From Ochotona curzoniae (taxonomy: Eukaryota; Chordata; Mammalia; Lagomorpha; Ochotonidae): DNA of 64,000 bases. Positions 11,985-23,490 of the stretch are shown here, piece after piece. The notes below the pieces were generated by a model that saw only the letters and a list, made by a program, of their open reading frames with translations, made no database searches and was not told the DNA's origin. Location: assembly GCF_017591425.1 (NCBI RefSeq), contig NW_024467121.1, positions 20,224,707-20,288,706 on the forward strand, in the 5' to 3' direction. The number at the start of each line of letters is the position of its first letter. Within the stretch, counting starts at the first letter, position 1. The translations under genes and the position numbers were made by a program.

Positions 11985-12285
11985 CGGGTGTGTGTCTGGC
12001 ACAGCAGTAGACACTGCCTGGAATGCTGGCATCCTGTATCAGAGTGCCTAGGATTAAGCCCCAACTCCACTCCTGATTCCAGCTCTCTATTATGGGAAAC
12101 ACACTACAGTGGTGGCCCAAGACGCTGGGTTCATGCCAACCCATATAGCATATCTGGAGTGAGTTTATCACTCCTTTCTTCAGCTTGGTCCGGCCTGGTT
12201 ATTGTGGGAATTTAAGGGTGAATTTGGAAAAAGAGCAGGAAGTACTCTTTCTACCTTTCAAATAAAATTTTAAAAATACTTAAAA
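11985..12285 (+). mobile_element. Older CSINE
   Basis: Opens 'gtgtgtctggcacagcagta' and keeps 'ctggaatgctggcatcctgt', 'tccagctctctattatggga' and the end 'tttctacctttcaaataaaa'. It belongs to the CTTTCAAAT-ended layer. Confidence 0.85.
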
Positions 12286-12939
12286 TAGCCCCATATTTGA
12301 AGCAATTATTGATAGTAGTTATCTACCACGCATGTCCCTTCCACATAAAAGTCAATGACAACCAATGATAAAACTTTCTGACGCTTGAGTAAACTATTTA
12401 GGGGGCAGGAAAGAACAATCTTATGTGTAATAGGGCACAGTGAAAAGTCTGTGGAAAAACAGAACTACACAACACATTTGAAAAAAACGAAATTCATTCC
12501 ATTTTTTCCATAAGACACATTTTCTGTGACCCCTCTAAAGTACCTTTGTATTTTTATTTCTCTTTGTACTAGGTGGCTACATGTGGAATTATAAATTACA
12601 ATTGCTGTGGGATGTCATTGGTTGGACATGGATCGAGGATCAATTCTGCATAATAATTTGACTCAATCAAGAGATAAGAGTAATGTTTAGGGAAACTATT
12701 GCCTCCCAATCATTGCATCAATCTCAATGCTTTAATAAGCACCGAACTGGCCTCTCCTTAGCTAAAGAGGAAGCCCAGGTGCTCAGCATTTGGCTGGAAT
12801 GATTGGCCGATCCCAGGGTTTGTCGTGGTATTTTCAGAAGGGACTGGTGTGTAAGTCCAGCCTGAATTGCAAGGATTTGCTCTCAGTGTGTGTGGGCACT
12901 AAACTGGGTAACCAGAGGAAGGATGCACTGGCATGCCCT
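12286..12939. other. Unassigned intronic sequence
   Basis: No confident element. A short stretch near 12440-12545 is vaguely like the mariner MITE ends but is too decayed to call. Confidence 0.45.
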
Positions 12940-13160
12940 TCCGGAACCAGGCTGCTCTAGGATGGGCCAAAGCCTTGGGACCCTGCATCCACATGGAAGA
13001 TCCAGAAGAGGCTCCTGGCTCTTAGCTTCGGCTGGTTCAGCTCTGGCTGTTGCGGCCACTTGGGGAGTGAATCAGTGGAGGGAAGATCTTTCTTTCTGTC
13101 TCTCCTCCTCTCTGTGTATCTGATTTTGCAATAAAAATGAATAAATCTTAAAAAAAAAAA
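12940..13160 (+). mobile_element. CSINE, 5'-truncated
   Basis: It begins within the SINE body ('aggctgctctaggatgggcc') and continues through 'gggaccctgcatccacatgg' and 'gccacttggggagtgaatca' to 'gcaataaaaatgaataaatc' plus an A-tail. The tRNA-derived head is missing. Confidence 0.9.
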
Positions 13161-13949
13161 CTAATGGAAATTCTCATTTAAAAATGGGTTTCAAAAGAAC
13201 GCTTTTTATTTCAACATTCTCAGTTTTTTTGAAGGAAACTCAGAATTCCACAAGCAATCACATGATTGGGGGCCATATAAACATTTGGAGTCTACGCAAA
13301 TATGTCTCACAGTACAAAGAAAAGAGTAGAAAAATCACCAAGAAAATAGTCCCATAGCACAGGATAATACCCAGTAACATCCATTTGCATTTCAAAGTTG
13401 TTTGTTCAACTGTTTTCAGCTTTTCTGATCTTTTTTTTCTTTTTTAGTTACAACCAGACTGCCAATAGGTAAAATGGGTAAGTGTTGTGTCTGTGAACGG
13501 TAGTGAAATGTCAAAATCTTCTTCTGCTCAAAGGAGATTGGCGGAGGGGTTTGAAGGACTCCTCACTGTAGTCTGGTCAAATTACATGAACCATGGGAGA
13601 CATTTTTTCCCCTGCTAGGAAACCTGTAAGCATCTTTCCAGCTCTCTATTCAAGCCTCAGTCGGGACTGTCAAAGGATGCTTGCAACACTGACCGTCTGA
13701 AGGCACTGATGCTTACGGGAATTGCCCAAACACAGCTGAGAAGTAGCTAGCCGTGACAAGCTTCACAACCTGCTGTGCCTTAAACTCATCATGGAGACTT
13801 CCTCTAAGAGCCTCCCAAGACCGCCACAAAAAGCCACTTGGCACAAACTCTGCTGCTCATATTATTGCTTGGTGCCTGCTTCTTGGAAACCTATTCACAG
13901 GGAGAGTTTGTTTCTGAACCTTTCAACGAGAAAGCCCAACATTCCAGCA
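13161..13949. other. Unassigned intronic sequence
   Basis: No recognised element. A frame from 13838 with a hydrophobic start opens at a TTG codon, not ATG, and is rejected as a gene. Confidence 0.5.
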
Positions 13950-14257
13950 ACCCTGTGTTCCTGTTTCAAGAGACCAGTCTCCACCTTGGCCCTCTGCCTC
14001 TGGCTTCCAGTCCGGCCCAGGGAAATGTGACGTTGATTAGAATCATGTGAGAAAAGCCCACCCCCATGTCATGAGTCCCCACAGACAGAAGTTGACAGAG
14101 AATGCTACCCTCTCAAGAGCCAGTGAAGCCTTTGCTCCTCTGCGTTGAACTCTGACCTTAATCACATGGTCCCCAGCCTCCGGGATAATGAGAAAGAAAT
14201 GTTTGCTGTTTAAGCCTGTGGTATATTCGTACAGCAGTCTAAACAAACTAGGATAAC
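13950..14257 (+). mobile_element. MaLR (MLT1-like) solo LTR, 3' part
   Basis: The 3' end is characteristic: 'gcctccgggataatgagaaa', 'tttgctgtttaagcctgtgg', then 'cagtctaaacaaactaggat'. This follows the MLT1 pattern (cctccagaactgtgag..cagtctgtggtattttgttatagcagcc..aactaagaca). The 5' boundary is uncertain. Confidence 0.6.
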
Positions 14258-15424
14258 AGAGCTACTTTAGGAGTGTGCACGGTTGCATCTCAGCAAACAA
14301 GAAGGCATGAGCTTCCTTCAAGGTTTCTCTCTACTCCCTCTCCTCCCTTCTAGCCTCTCTAGGCCCCCGCCAAACTGTCAAGGGGGACAAACAGCCTCAC
14401 CCCAACGCAGTCACATCATTGCAAAGCTCAGGCATTCTGACTTCTCTAGGTTATATCCTCCCAGTGGCTTGAGATTCACTGTTTGGAAATATACTGGTGG
14501 AAATACAGAGCAGCCGATGGCTTTCTATTTTTTCAATGACATCTAGTTACCCAAATCCATGTTCCTCCACCAGCATCTCCCTTGGCTTGCTGTCTGTTTG
14601 ACAAGTTCACAGAGGCTCTGATTCAAAATAAGTTGGGAAATTACCTATGCTTGAAATCAGGAATCCCCTTGGGCTGAACACCACTCTACTGGGTCTCTGC
14701 TTTCAGCTGACTCAGTAACTGAGTCCAAAGAGCAGATACTCCTTGAGACTGCACTTAGAGGAACTTGGCAGCTGAGCGCTGAATAACATTCTTCTAGATG
14801 TCTTTCTGTTCTACCTATGCTCTTCAAGCTTACAGATAATTTCCAAAATCAAGAATAATTTCCTTACTGCACTACTACCCAAATATCCAAATGAGTCTCC
14901 AGGTACCAGCTGGGATGTTGAGGCTGTCTTAAAATATGATTTCAAATGCAATCAGTATTTTTTGTTAGTATTTACCTCAAAAAAGAAAAAAAAAAGCTCA
15001 TCTCCTCATATTTCCAGAACTCTAATTTTAGCCACTTAAGAGCTTTAAGGACAGTTGTTCTCCCAATCTTTCATCATAATATACAAATACAACTAGATTT
15101 TCTTAGAAATAGTAACTAAAGCCTGAAGTGGTTCTCTACTGCGGGGGAGAAGACTCCTGCTGGCCCAGAGCTTGAATGGGGACATGGGTTTTCCACCCTT
15201 GATATCATGAAGTGTACCACGCACCTTCTGTCTCCCTTTGTGCCTGGACAAATGAAGTAATTGATTTTCTTCCCTGTCTGACAAATGTTACAAGGAGACC
15301 AGCAGGAGTAGAAAGGCACTCCTCTAATTTTATGCTTCATTGCTTTTAATCCTGTGGTCTCAGGAAGCAATATATAGGTTTCTTTCCCCTTGTTCACTGT
15401 AGCTGTACTGGTAAAAATGAAAAA
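14258..15424. other. Unassigned intronic sequence with an AP-1-like dyad
   Basis: About 1.2 kb of unique-looking DNA. A 17-bp perfect dyad centred on 14717 is listed separately. Confidence 0.5.
14708..14725. promoter_or_regulatory. AP-1-like dyad (candidate)
   Basis: 'tgactcagtaactgagtc' contains the exact AP-1 core TGACTCA facing a TGAGTC half across a one-base centre; the dyad gactcagt-a-actgagtc is perfect. The motif match is direct, but function is inference. Confidence 0.3.
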
Positions 15425-15427
15425 AAC

Positions 15428-15703
15428 ATTATTTTATTTGAATGTCAGAGTTACAGACAGGTTCCATCTGCTGGTCCCCAAATGGTCACAATGACAAAGG
15501 CTGTGCTGTTCCAAAGTTGGGAGCCAGGAGCTCCTTTTGGGTCTCCTATATAGGTGCAGGAGCCTTGGGCCATCCTTTGCTGCTTTCCCAGGCCACCAGC
15601 AGGGAGCTGGATCAGAACTGGAGGAGTCAGGACTCAAACGAGCATGCATATGTGATGCCAGAGCCATAGGTGGAGAATTAGCCCATGACATCACCATAGC
15701 CCC
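15428..15703 (-). mobile_element. Older CSINE
   Basis: Minus-strand blocks: 'gaatgtcagagttacagaca', 'gggagccaggagctcctttt', 'ccatcctttgctgctttccc', 'agcagggagctggatcagaa' and 'catgacatcaccatagcccc'. Confidence 0.88.
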
Positions 15704-15904
15704 AATCATAGCTGTTTTTACTGAAATTCTCCCCCTTTCCTTTTACACTACATTTCTCTCAGATCACTGGGGGTATTACAATTAAAAGAGTTGCAGCCAT
15801 TTCAAAACGTACAGACCGCTTTGCCTAGACTCTGTTGGAAGACACCTGCTGACATCCATGTGTGGGTATTTAGAAGGTATGAAGTAGATTCAACCCTTAC
15901 CCAC

Positions 15905-16267
15905 TGCCTTAGTCTGTTTTCTGTTGCTGTAACAGAATATCACAGGCGGGTAATCTATAAAGAAGAAAAATTCATCCAGATCACAGTCTAAAAGCTAGGA
16001 AGCACAGGGGCATGGCACTTGTGTCTACTGGGTTGCGTACTAACTTGGCCAAAGGTTAAAGGGCAAGAGTGAGCCATCAAGAGAGGGAATGGATGTGGAG
16101 AGGTTGCTTTTGTAAGTCATTCCTGTAACCACCCATTTCCTAGAGGAGACTAATTCATTTGTGAGGTCTCCGCCTTTTTGACCCAATCCCCCTACACTAA
16201 GCTCCTCCTCCCACACAGCTGTTATGAAGATGAAATTTCAAACACACTCATTTAGAGAACCATAAAC
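15905..16267 (-). mobile_element. MaLR (MLT1/MST-type) solo LTR
   Basis: It begins 'tgccttagtctgttttctgt' and continues 'tgctgtaacagaatatcaca', 'ggcgggtaatctataaagaa'. Near the far end come 'ggagactaattcatttgtga' and 'ttgacccaatccccctacac'. These are reverse-complement landmarks of MaLR LTRs. No internal retroviral sequence is attached, so it is a recombined solo LTR. Confidence 0.85.
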
Positions 16268-16492
16268 CAAAGCACAGCACCCACTACCAAAGCAAGCTAT
16301 TTCTCTGAGGACATGGGATTTTTCATTTTTTATAAAAAATCAGGCAGAAATTAATTCATTATTCACCATGTTCTTCCTCCACATTTCATCTAAGATAAAT
16401 AGTTATTCACCAAACCAGATGAAATTCCCTTTACTGTGATTTAGAATTAGAATCAGGATATTGTGAACTTTTAATGGGATTTGGAACTTGGA

Positions 16493-16640
16493 GGAACAAT
16501 GATAATAATGAGTCCTATCTGTACGCTAGAGTTAACATGGATGATCATTTGACCCTTACAACAACTCCATGAGAGGGTCTACTTCCCACATTTCAAAATA
16601 TCTGATGATCAAAATCAAAGTAACTTATTAACAATTGCAT
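16493..16640 (+). mobile_element. MIR SINE
   Basis: 'aatgataataatgagtccta', 'catttgacccttacaacaac', 'tccatgagagggtctacttc' and 'ccacatttcaaaatatctga' follow the MIR order (cttacaacaaccctatgaggtaggtac..cccattttacagatg). Confidence 0.65.
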
Positions 16641-17142
16641 GGTCCTCCACATATGTCAGCCTCAGTCCCCTGCTGGGAACCATTACACTCTGTTGCCATC
16701 CAGTGCATGTCCCACATCATACAAATGAAGAGGATGAGGCTTACAGAGACCAGGTTGTGCAGTACCACTATATTAATCACAATTAAAAGGGAGACCAACC
16801 CAGGGCTGCCCCTCCACCCTACTTCCTTCCTCATTTCACTATGCCATACTGGAGGACGTGATGAGTGATGAGTGATGGAAGCTGAGATAAATCACGTCTC
16901 CTTACTCACCCGGAGTAGAAGTTGACTCATCCAGGACAGAACCAGTCCTCTCTGACTCCAGGATGCTACTGGCTGAGGTAGGACAGTACAAGGAGTAGAA
17001 ATGGAGTAAAGCAGATGGAGCTTGAGGGGAGCATCTCCCTGAAAGTGCAACTTGCTGGGACAGCATCTAGATGCTTCTCTGGTAAGCAGACTTTGTTTCA
17101 CCCTGATCTTGGCCATTTACATTATAAAACCCTTTATGGTGC
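16641..17142. other. Unassigned intronic sequence
   Basis: No recognised repeat or exon. Confidence 0.5.
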
Positions 17143-17456
17143 TCAGGCCTAGCACCATAAACTAACAGCTGAGTCCTCACCTTGTATGCACCAGGATCCC
17201 ATATGGGCACTGGTTTATGTCCTGGCTGACCCACTTCCCCTCCAGCTCTCTGCTTGTGACCTGGGAAAGCAGTAAAGAATGGACAAGGCCTTGGTACTCT
17301 GCACCCATATGGGAGATTTGGAAGAAGCTCTGGCTCCTGGTTTCCTATCAGCTCAGTTCCAGACATTACAACCACTTGGGGAGTAAACCAGTGGACAGAT
17401 CTTGCTCTGTCTTTCCTTCTGTAACCTTTCCAACAAAAATAAACAAATCTTTAAAA
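17143..17456 (+). mobile_element. CSINE
   Basis: Blocks: 'tgctcaggcctagcaccata', 'caccttgtatgcaccaggat', 'ctccagctctctgcttgtga', 'gccttggtactctgcaccca' and 'aacctttccaacaaaaataa'. Divergence is moderate. Confidence 0.92.
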
Positions 17457-17819
17457 CTATTTATCTCTCAAGGACTTATCAATAGCAAACCCCCATGGAA
17501 GCAATCTACATGTGTAAACAGTATATCTACATTTATGCAAATCAATTTTTAAAAGTTAAGAACAATTATTTCCAAAATGAGTTTGCTGTGAAAATTGTAG
17601 CTCTAAAAGTGACCAGGTCCATACAATCTTCCTGTTCTGCCAGCTCTGTTCCCAGGGAGCAGCAAGGCCTGTGTAGCAAGGTCCTAAAATCCCAGGCTAA
17701 TGGTACTTGGAAAAAGCTGACACACCATTTCATGCTTCATTTAAGAACCTCTGAGTTAAGAGCGTGAAGTTTGACTCGTTGTGATAACCAAGTCCAATTC
17801 ACACTTGTTGCTGCTGTCA
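17457..17819. other. Unassigned intronic sequence
   Basis: No recognised element. Confidence 0.5.
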
Positions 17820-18450
17820 TGACCGAACTGTGTTCCTTCAAAATTTGTGTGTTGGAGGGCGGGGGTAGGGCTGTACTACTGGTGCAGCTGGTAAAACTCC
17901 TGCCTGCAATGCTGGAATCACAAATGGGTACTGATTCATTTCCCAGCTTATCCACTTTCAATCCACATCCCTATTAACGACCTGGGAAAACCAGAAGATG
18001 GTCCAAACTTTTGGACTTCTGTTACCCAAGTAGGAGACCCAGATGAAGCTCCCAACTCCTGCCTCTGTCCTGGTCCAGCCCTGGCCACTGTTGCCATCTG
18101 GGGAGTGAAGTAGCAGGTAATATCTCCGTCTCTGTCTTTAAAACTCTTCCAAATAAATCTTTTTTTAAAAAAAAAAAAATGTGTGCTGAAGTCCTAGTCC
18201 ATTTACCTCCCTACAGAGCTTTTTTTTAAAGACATAGCTGAAGAAGCTAAAATAAGATCACACAGATGGGCTCAAATCCAATCTGCCTGGTTTGGGCTTA
18301 ATAAGAGGAAATTTGGATGCAGACAAATACAGTGGGAAGAATGCCATTCACAACCCAAGGGGAAACAATCTGGAAGGAAACCTCGATGAGTTAGATCTTG
18401 TATTTTCAGCCTCCAGAAATGTGAGAAAATAAGTGTTTATTGTCTACGCT
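17820..18450 (+). mobile_element. MaLR (MLT1-like) LTR interrupted by a CSINE
   Basis: The 5' part 'tgaccgaactgtgttccttc' plus 'aaaatttgtgtgttgg' is rejoined after the SINE by 'tgctgaagtcctagtcc', then 'ttaataagaggaaatttgga' and 'agcctccagaaatgtgagaa'. These are successive MLT1 landmarks, so the two pieces are one old LTR. Confidence 0.8.
17858..18179 (+). mobile_element. CSINE nested in a MaLR LTR
   Basis: Blocks: 'gggctgtactactggtgcag', 'cctgcctgcaatgctggaat', 'gaagctcccaactcctgcct' and the end 'cttccaaataaatc' with an A-tail. The flanking LTR words tgtgtgttg and tgtgtgctg look like a mutated target-site duplication. Confidence 0.88.
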
Positions 18451-18540
18451 ATTCAATACTAGATGTTTTATTATGCAAGTCCTGAAAAATGCATGTAACA
18501 TAAAAAATGTACCATTGTAACCAATTTTTGAAAAAACTAT

Positions 18541-18875
18541 AATTATTTGAAAGGCAGAGTGATGGACAGAGAGAGAGAGAGATAGGAAGAGACACAGACA
18601 GAGAGCAAGCATACCCCGAGAAAGAGATGCTAGAAGCTGGTATATTCCCCAGGTGGCCACAATGCCCAGGGTGGGCCAGGCCAAAGCCAAGAGCTTGGAA
18701 TTTCATTGCAGTATTTCACGTGGGTGGTAGGTGCCTATGTGATTGCACCATCTTCTGCTTCTTTCCCAGGTGCATTGGCAGGAAGCCGGATGTCAAGTGG
18801 AGCAGCCAGGACTATGACATGGGATACCAATGTTCCAAGCAGCAGCATAAGCAGATGCACCATAATTCTGGTCCC
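18541..18875 (-). mobile_element. Older CSINE
   Basis: Minus-strand blocks: 'aattatttgaaaggcagagt', 'ccaggtggccacaatgccca', 'gccaaagccaagagcttgga' and 'gaagccggatgtcaagtgga'. The GA-rich 3' arm is slightly expanded. Confidence 0.85.
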
Positions 18876-18894
18876 TATTTCAATTATTGTGATT

Positions 18895-18995
18895 ATTATT
18901 TGGTGCACAGTTTTAGTGCCATTAAACATGTTCCCACTATTGTGCAGCCATTGCCACTATCCATCTCCAAAACTTTACCATCTTCCCCAACTGAG
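18895..18995 (-). mobile_element. L1 3'-UTR fragment
   Basis: 'cccactattgtgcagccatt', 'gccactatccatctccaaaa' and 'ctttaccatcttccccaact' follow the reverse complement of older L1 3'-UTRs (..gttgtgcaaccatcaccaccatccatctccagaac..). Confidence 0.65.
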
Positions 18996-19490
18996 CCTCC
19001 TACTCATGAAATGTTATCACTCATTCTAAACTACTTTAGCCATATGCAGTGCAACTGTCAGTATGAGCCAGCAAAACCTCATCTCATATTTATTCAAACT
19101 CAGAAAAGGTAAACCCCTACAGGATCATTTACGAATGAGCTCATCAACAAGCTGAAGACATTAAGTGTACAGATAGGAATTGGGACCTGGAACGTGCAGC
19201 ACTTTCTGAAGATACGGTGGCTTGATCTAACTCTAGACCAGACCCAGAAGCTCAGAGTCCACTACCTCAACTCTCCTGCTTACACACAAAATGACTAATA
19301 CTTGTGAGTCAGCCATCCTTCAAAAGGTTCCACAGCCTCCAGGACAGAAGCCTTAGTAAAATGAATAACCACCTCTGCTTTGGCCATGAGCAAGCAGCAA
19401 CAGCTCTGCAGATTAAATAAAGGAAGGAGAGATTGGAAATCAATAAATTCTCACACAGTTCTATCAAAAGCTTCCAAGATTATCTTACTT
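18996..19490. other. Unassigned intronic sequence
   Basis: No recognised element. Confidence 0.5.
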
Positions 19491-20210
19491 AACCCTACAG
19501 CTAGGGCCCGGCATGGTGGCGCAGTGGTTAGGGTCCTCGCCTTGCACTGCCCGGGATCCCATATGGGTGCTGGTTCTAATCCCGGCAGCTCTGCTTCCCA
19601 TCCAGCTCCCTGCCTGTGGCCCGGGAAAGCAGTTAAGGACGGCCCAAAGCTTTGGGACCCTGCACCCGCGTGGGAGACCCGGAACAGGCTCCTGGCTTCG
19701 GATTGGCATAGTATCGGCCGTTGTGCTCACTTGGGGAGTGAATCATGGGATGGAGGATCTTCCTCTCTGTCTCTCCTCTCTTTATATCCACCTTTCCAAT
19801 AAAAATAAAAATAAATCTTTAAAAAAAAAAAACAACCCGGGCCTGGCGCGGTGGCGCAAGTGGTTAAAGGTCCTCGCCTTGCACGCCCGGGATCCCATAT
19901 GGGCGCCGGTTCTAATCCCGGCAGCCCCGCTTCCCTTCCAGCTCCCTGCCTGTGGCCCGGGAAAGCAGTCGAGGACGGCCCAAAGCTTTGGGAACCTGCA
20001 CCCGCGTGGGATGCCCAGAAGAGGCTCCTGGCTTCGGATCGGCATAGTATCGGCCCGTTGCGCTCACTTGGGGAGTGAACCATCAGATGGAAGATCTTCC
20101 TCTCTGTCTCTCCTCTCTGTATATCCGCCTTTCCAATGAAAAAATAATAAAAAAATAAATCTTTAAAAACAAACAAACAAACAAACAAAAAAAAAACAAC
20201 CCTACAGCTA
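19491..20210 (+). mobile_element. Young CSINE at 19504-19822 with 13-bp outer TSD
   Basis: The element opens 'gggcccggcatggtggcgca', keeps a B box-like 'ggttctaatcccggcag' and ends in 'caataaaaataaaaataaat' plus A-tail. Its target duplication aaccctacagcta lies at 19491-19503 and 20198-20210. The right copy is displaced because a second CSINE later landed between the tail and the duplication. Confidence 0.93.
19839..20186 (+). mobile_element. Young CSINE nested at the tail of another, 16-bp TSD
   Basis: It begins 'gggcctggcgcggtggcgca' and includes 'cggcatagtatcggcccgtt'. The tail contains an (AAAC)n array. Its own duplication, aaaaaaaaaacaaccc, is at 19823-19838 and 20187-20202, so it inserted exactly at the A-tail/flank junction of the older copy. 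Confidence 0.93.
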
Positions 20211-20384
20211 AGCAGAGCTAATCACAAAAGGGAAAAGTATGGGAACCTTACAGGAGAGAAAGCATAAGAAACGCTATAAAGAAACCAAGGAATCAGCCAA
20301 GTTTAGACTGCAGATCACTGATGAGTTTTGTAATTTAAATGATTCAGGGTTGAGGGAAAGATATCTAAAAAAAGGACCTGTATA

Positions 20385-20702
20385 CATTTTGTACATTTTT
20401 ATTGGTGTATTTGTGAGACAGAGAGGGAGGGAGGGAGAAAAAGGACACTTTCATTGGCTAGTTCACTCAAAAAGCCTACGATGGCTGGGCCCAGGCTGGG
20501 GCCAAAGCTAGGATGTAGAAATTCAATCTGGGTCTCCCACTTGAATTGTAGGGACTCAATTACTCAATTACTCCATTACTGCTGTCTCTCAGAGTCTGAG
20601 TAGGTGGGAAACCACAGTCTGAAGTTGGAGCTCTGGCTAAATCCAGCCATACCAATGCGGGATGTGGGCATCTCAGCTACTAGGCTAAACATCGGCTCCT
20701 AG
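20385..20702 (-). mobile_element. Older CSINE
   Basis: Minus-strand blocks: 'gagacagagagggagggagg', 'caatctgggtctcccacttg', 'gcgggatgtgggcatctcag' and 'taggctaaacatcggctcct'. It has a local ACTCAATT duplication within the body. Confidence 0.85.
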
Positions 20703-21799
20703 CTGGGAATACAATCTGCTATTCTGTCAACTTTTAATTACAGTAGGATGGAAGTTAGGATTTAAAAAATAAAAATTAATATAAACATTCTCCTTCCTTA
20801 TGTCTACTGCTCTTTGAAACATCTTATTATGCAGATAGGCAAGTTTTCTCACCCCATTCTTCCTTATGTTATTAAGCCTGGAGACGCTGCTTAAGCCTAA
20901 GCTACTACTACTGCAACAGCAACAACAACCATTACATTCTGAGGATCTGACATAACATCAAAATGAAGCCCTCCAGAATGGACTGTGAAAACTAAAGTCC
21001 AAAATATACTGCCACTCAACCTTAAAAACTGTCTTCAAAGGCCAGCAGTCTCTCTCGAGACCCAGCCATGAGCCTGAACCTCAAACCTGAAAATTTCACA
21101 GATGATCAAATAGGCAAAATCAACAGAGAGCAGCACAAGTTAGACACCATTTATGAATTTCTCCTTTAATCATAATATCAGCTAGATCTCCTGGCCACAG
21201 ATTTATATTGCTACTAAGAGCAACATTCAATATAGCAAGATTTTAATATTAAAACCATTTTAAACTGGAATGATGTCCACCAGAATTTGCAACTATAAAA
21301 GCAGCGCAATTCAAATTGGTAGAGATTGATAAGTTGATTATGGAAAAACATAAGGCTAAATGTAGAAGAAATTGTGCAATTGGTCTAGTTACAAACTTGT
21401 ATCACAAATGAAACAGAGTAAGAAAAAAATTAAAAAATGGGGAATTTGGGGGTTGCTTTCATGTACTGGTGTTTAAGTCTCTTGAGTATTTGTGTTCAGA
21501 GCCATTCACTCACCATATCCTAATTACAAGCATGGCTTTAATTCTGTGCAATGCTGACCTTCACCTATTTACAGTACATATAATATGGATTGTTTCAACA
21601 ACTCTCTTCTGCACATCTGCTGAGCTCTGGTTTTTAAGTAGTTAAGTATGGTTTGGAGTCAGAGTGATAATCAATTCTAGGCAAGTGTCTTAAACCCAAT
21701 GACAACAAAAAGTAAAACAACAGTGTCTGTTTTTTTTTTTTTTCCCTTTGGCACATGTTAATAGAACCAAATCTCCAGACCAAAATAAACCCCAATGAT
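20703..21799. other. Unassigned intronic sequence
   Basis: About 1.1 kb without a recognised element. Confidence 0.5.
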
Positions 21800-21890
21800 C
21801 AACTCCCAACTCCCTAATGAGGAAACTGACACATGCAGGGGTTAAATAATTTGTTGATCAGATTAGTGGTAAGGCGTTGATATCTGAAAG
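21800..21890 (+). mobile_element. MIR-like SINE fragment
   Basis: 'taatgaggaaactgacacat' followed by 'gcaggggttaaataatttgt' and 'agattagtggtaaggcg' matches the MIR 3' half (gaggaaactgaggcacagagaggttaagtaacttg..agctagtaagtgg). Confidence 0.6.
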
Positions 21891-22747
21891 TTTAGCTATG
21901 CTACCTTATCTCTCATGTATCTCAACTACAAAGTATGAGCAAAAATACTCCACGGAATTGCTATAAAATTTAATCAAGAGTACATTTTTAAAACAACACC
22001 ACAGAGTTTAGCAGATCAGGTTAGAAATATCAGATTGCTAATACTAGGCACTTTCCTAAGGTGGCTAAAATCATCACAATGCTTGTTACTGCTATGGCAA
22101 GTTTATTTACGTAAACTTAACAAAGTTACACCACTTTCTGATTGTCATAGCAGCCATTGAATTTACACTAGCAAAAAGTAATTACAAAATAATCTTACAG
22201 AACTAAAACACTTCAAGATCTCTCTATAATAAGAAGTGCAGTGCACAGAAAAAAGTAAATGTTGCTATCAGCTTTGTGGTAGTACTTATGCTTGTATGGT
22301 GGTAAGGTATCTATAGTCCTTATTCCTGCCTCCCTTGCCTAGAAAATTCCCATTCATCCATAAAAGCCAAGTGCTTTAACCTCTGGAAAATCTTTGGAGC
22401 TGCCCTGCCCTCTATACTACCACAGAATCACACCTGATGGCAACCAGCAGAAACATCTGATACTCAGATACCACACAGGATCTGACATTAAAAAGGTAAG
22501 TAATGTGCGTTCATTCGATGATGGAACATGTTCAATGTACTGATTTTGACTGCCAATACCTAGATATCTGTGACAATGTAAAGCAGGATTTAATATAGAA
22601 GTATTGCAAAGTCCTTCTACATTCATTAGCCTTTCTGTATAATAGCAAGTGATGCCACTTCACAGTATAACCAGAGTGATGGGCAGACCTAAGGAGATGA
22701 GATACACAGAGAGATTCCAATCAGTTGGACTCCCACAAATTATCTTG
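21891..22747. other. Unassigned AT-rich sequence
   Basis: No recognised element. Confidence 0.5.
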
Positions 22748-23079
22748 ATTTTTTTTAAGACTTATCAATTTTTATTCTTAAGTCATATATAGAGAGTGCA
22801 GGAGAGACAGAGAGGAAGATCTTTCTTCTGATGATTCACTCCCCAAGCAGCCACAATGGCCGGAGATGATCCAATTCTAAACCAGGAGCCCGGAGCCTCT
22901 TCCAGGTCTCCCATGCAGATACAGGCTCCGCAAATTTGGGCCATCCTCAATTTCTCTCTCAGGCCACAAACAGGGAGTTGGATGACAAGTGGGTTGCCAG
23001 GATTAAAACTGGCACCCACAAGGGATCCTGGCACATGCAAAGCAAGGACTTTAGCCACTAGGCTACTACATTGGGCCCA
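22748..23079 (-). mobile_element. CSINE, full length
   Basis: Minus-strand reading gives the whole element, from the tail 'tttttttaagacttatcaat' through 'gaggaagatctttcttctga' and 'cttccaggtctcccatgcag' to the head 'aggctactacattgggccca'. Confidence 0.93.
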
Positions 23080-23399
23080 TTATTGTTTCTAGATTCATGT
23101 TCCTACCTCTGAGTCTAATCACCAGGGTTAAAAAAGCCTTCTCTCCAGCTCAGGACTGCATGGGGGATTATAAGCCAGTTGTACTTACAGGCAGATAACA
23201 GATGCAAATAGAACCCATAAGCCTAAACGGCAAGGTTCAGCTGAGGTACCACTCAGGTTTCAAGCAGGGCTCTCTCTTCCTTTAACTTGAGTGGAGTTAT
23301 AAGGCTTCAGCAGTGGAACAGCTCTCACCATGTGGGAACAGAACCCTGGAAGGCCTTGCTGCTGCCTTCTCTGCCTTAAGTGAGGTAGTGAACAAGGGC
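23080..23399. other. Unassigned intronic sequence
   Basis: No recognised element. Confidence 0.5.
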
Positions 23400-23490
23400 A
23401 GCTTCAGTATGATACTTGCCTGTCCTCTGGTTCTACCACTTGCTACCTGTGAGACCACTGGTAAGTGAATCAACATTATCCTATCAACCA
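23400..23490 (-). mobile_element. MIR-like SINE fragment
   Basis: 'ggttctaccacttgctacct' and 'gtgagaccactggtaagtga' match the MIR minus-strand pattern (..ccacttactagctgtgtgaccttgggcaagt..). Confidence 0.5.

Noticed and set aside
12440..12545. Further mariner-type MITE
   Set aside because: Short runs such as 'ccattttttccataag' are suggestive, but no paired terminal motif or TA flank could be defined.
13838..14050. Frame with a signal-peptide-like hydrophobic start (AQTLLLILLLGACFLE)
   Set aside because: It opens with TTG, not ATG, has no recognisable downstream domain, and its second half overlaps the presumed MaLR LTR. The hydrophobic run is likely chance.
19513..20139. Longest frame in the window (208 codons)
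   Set aside because: It is read through two nested CSINEs. Near-identical peptide pieces recur wherever the young SINE occurs, so it is repeat-derived and non-genic.
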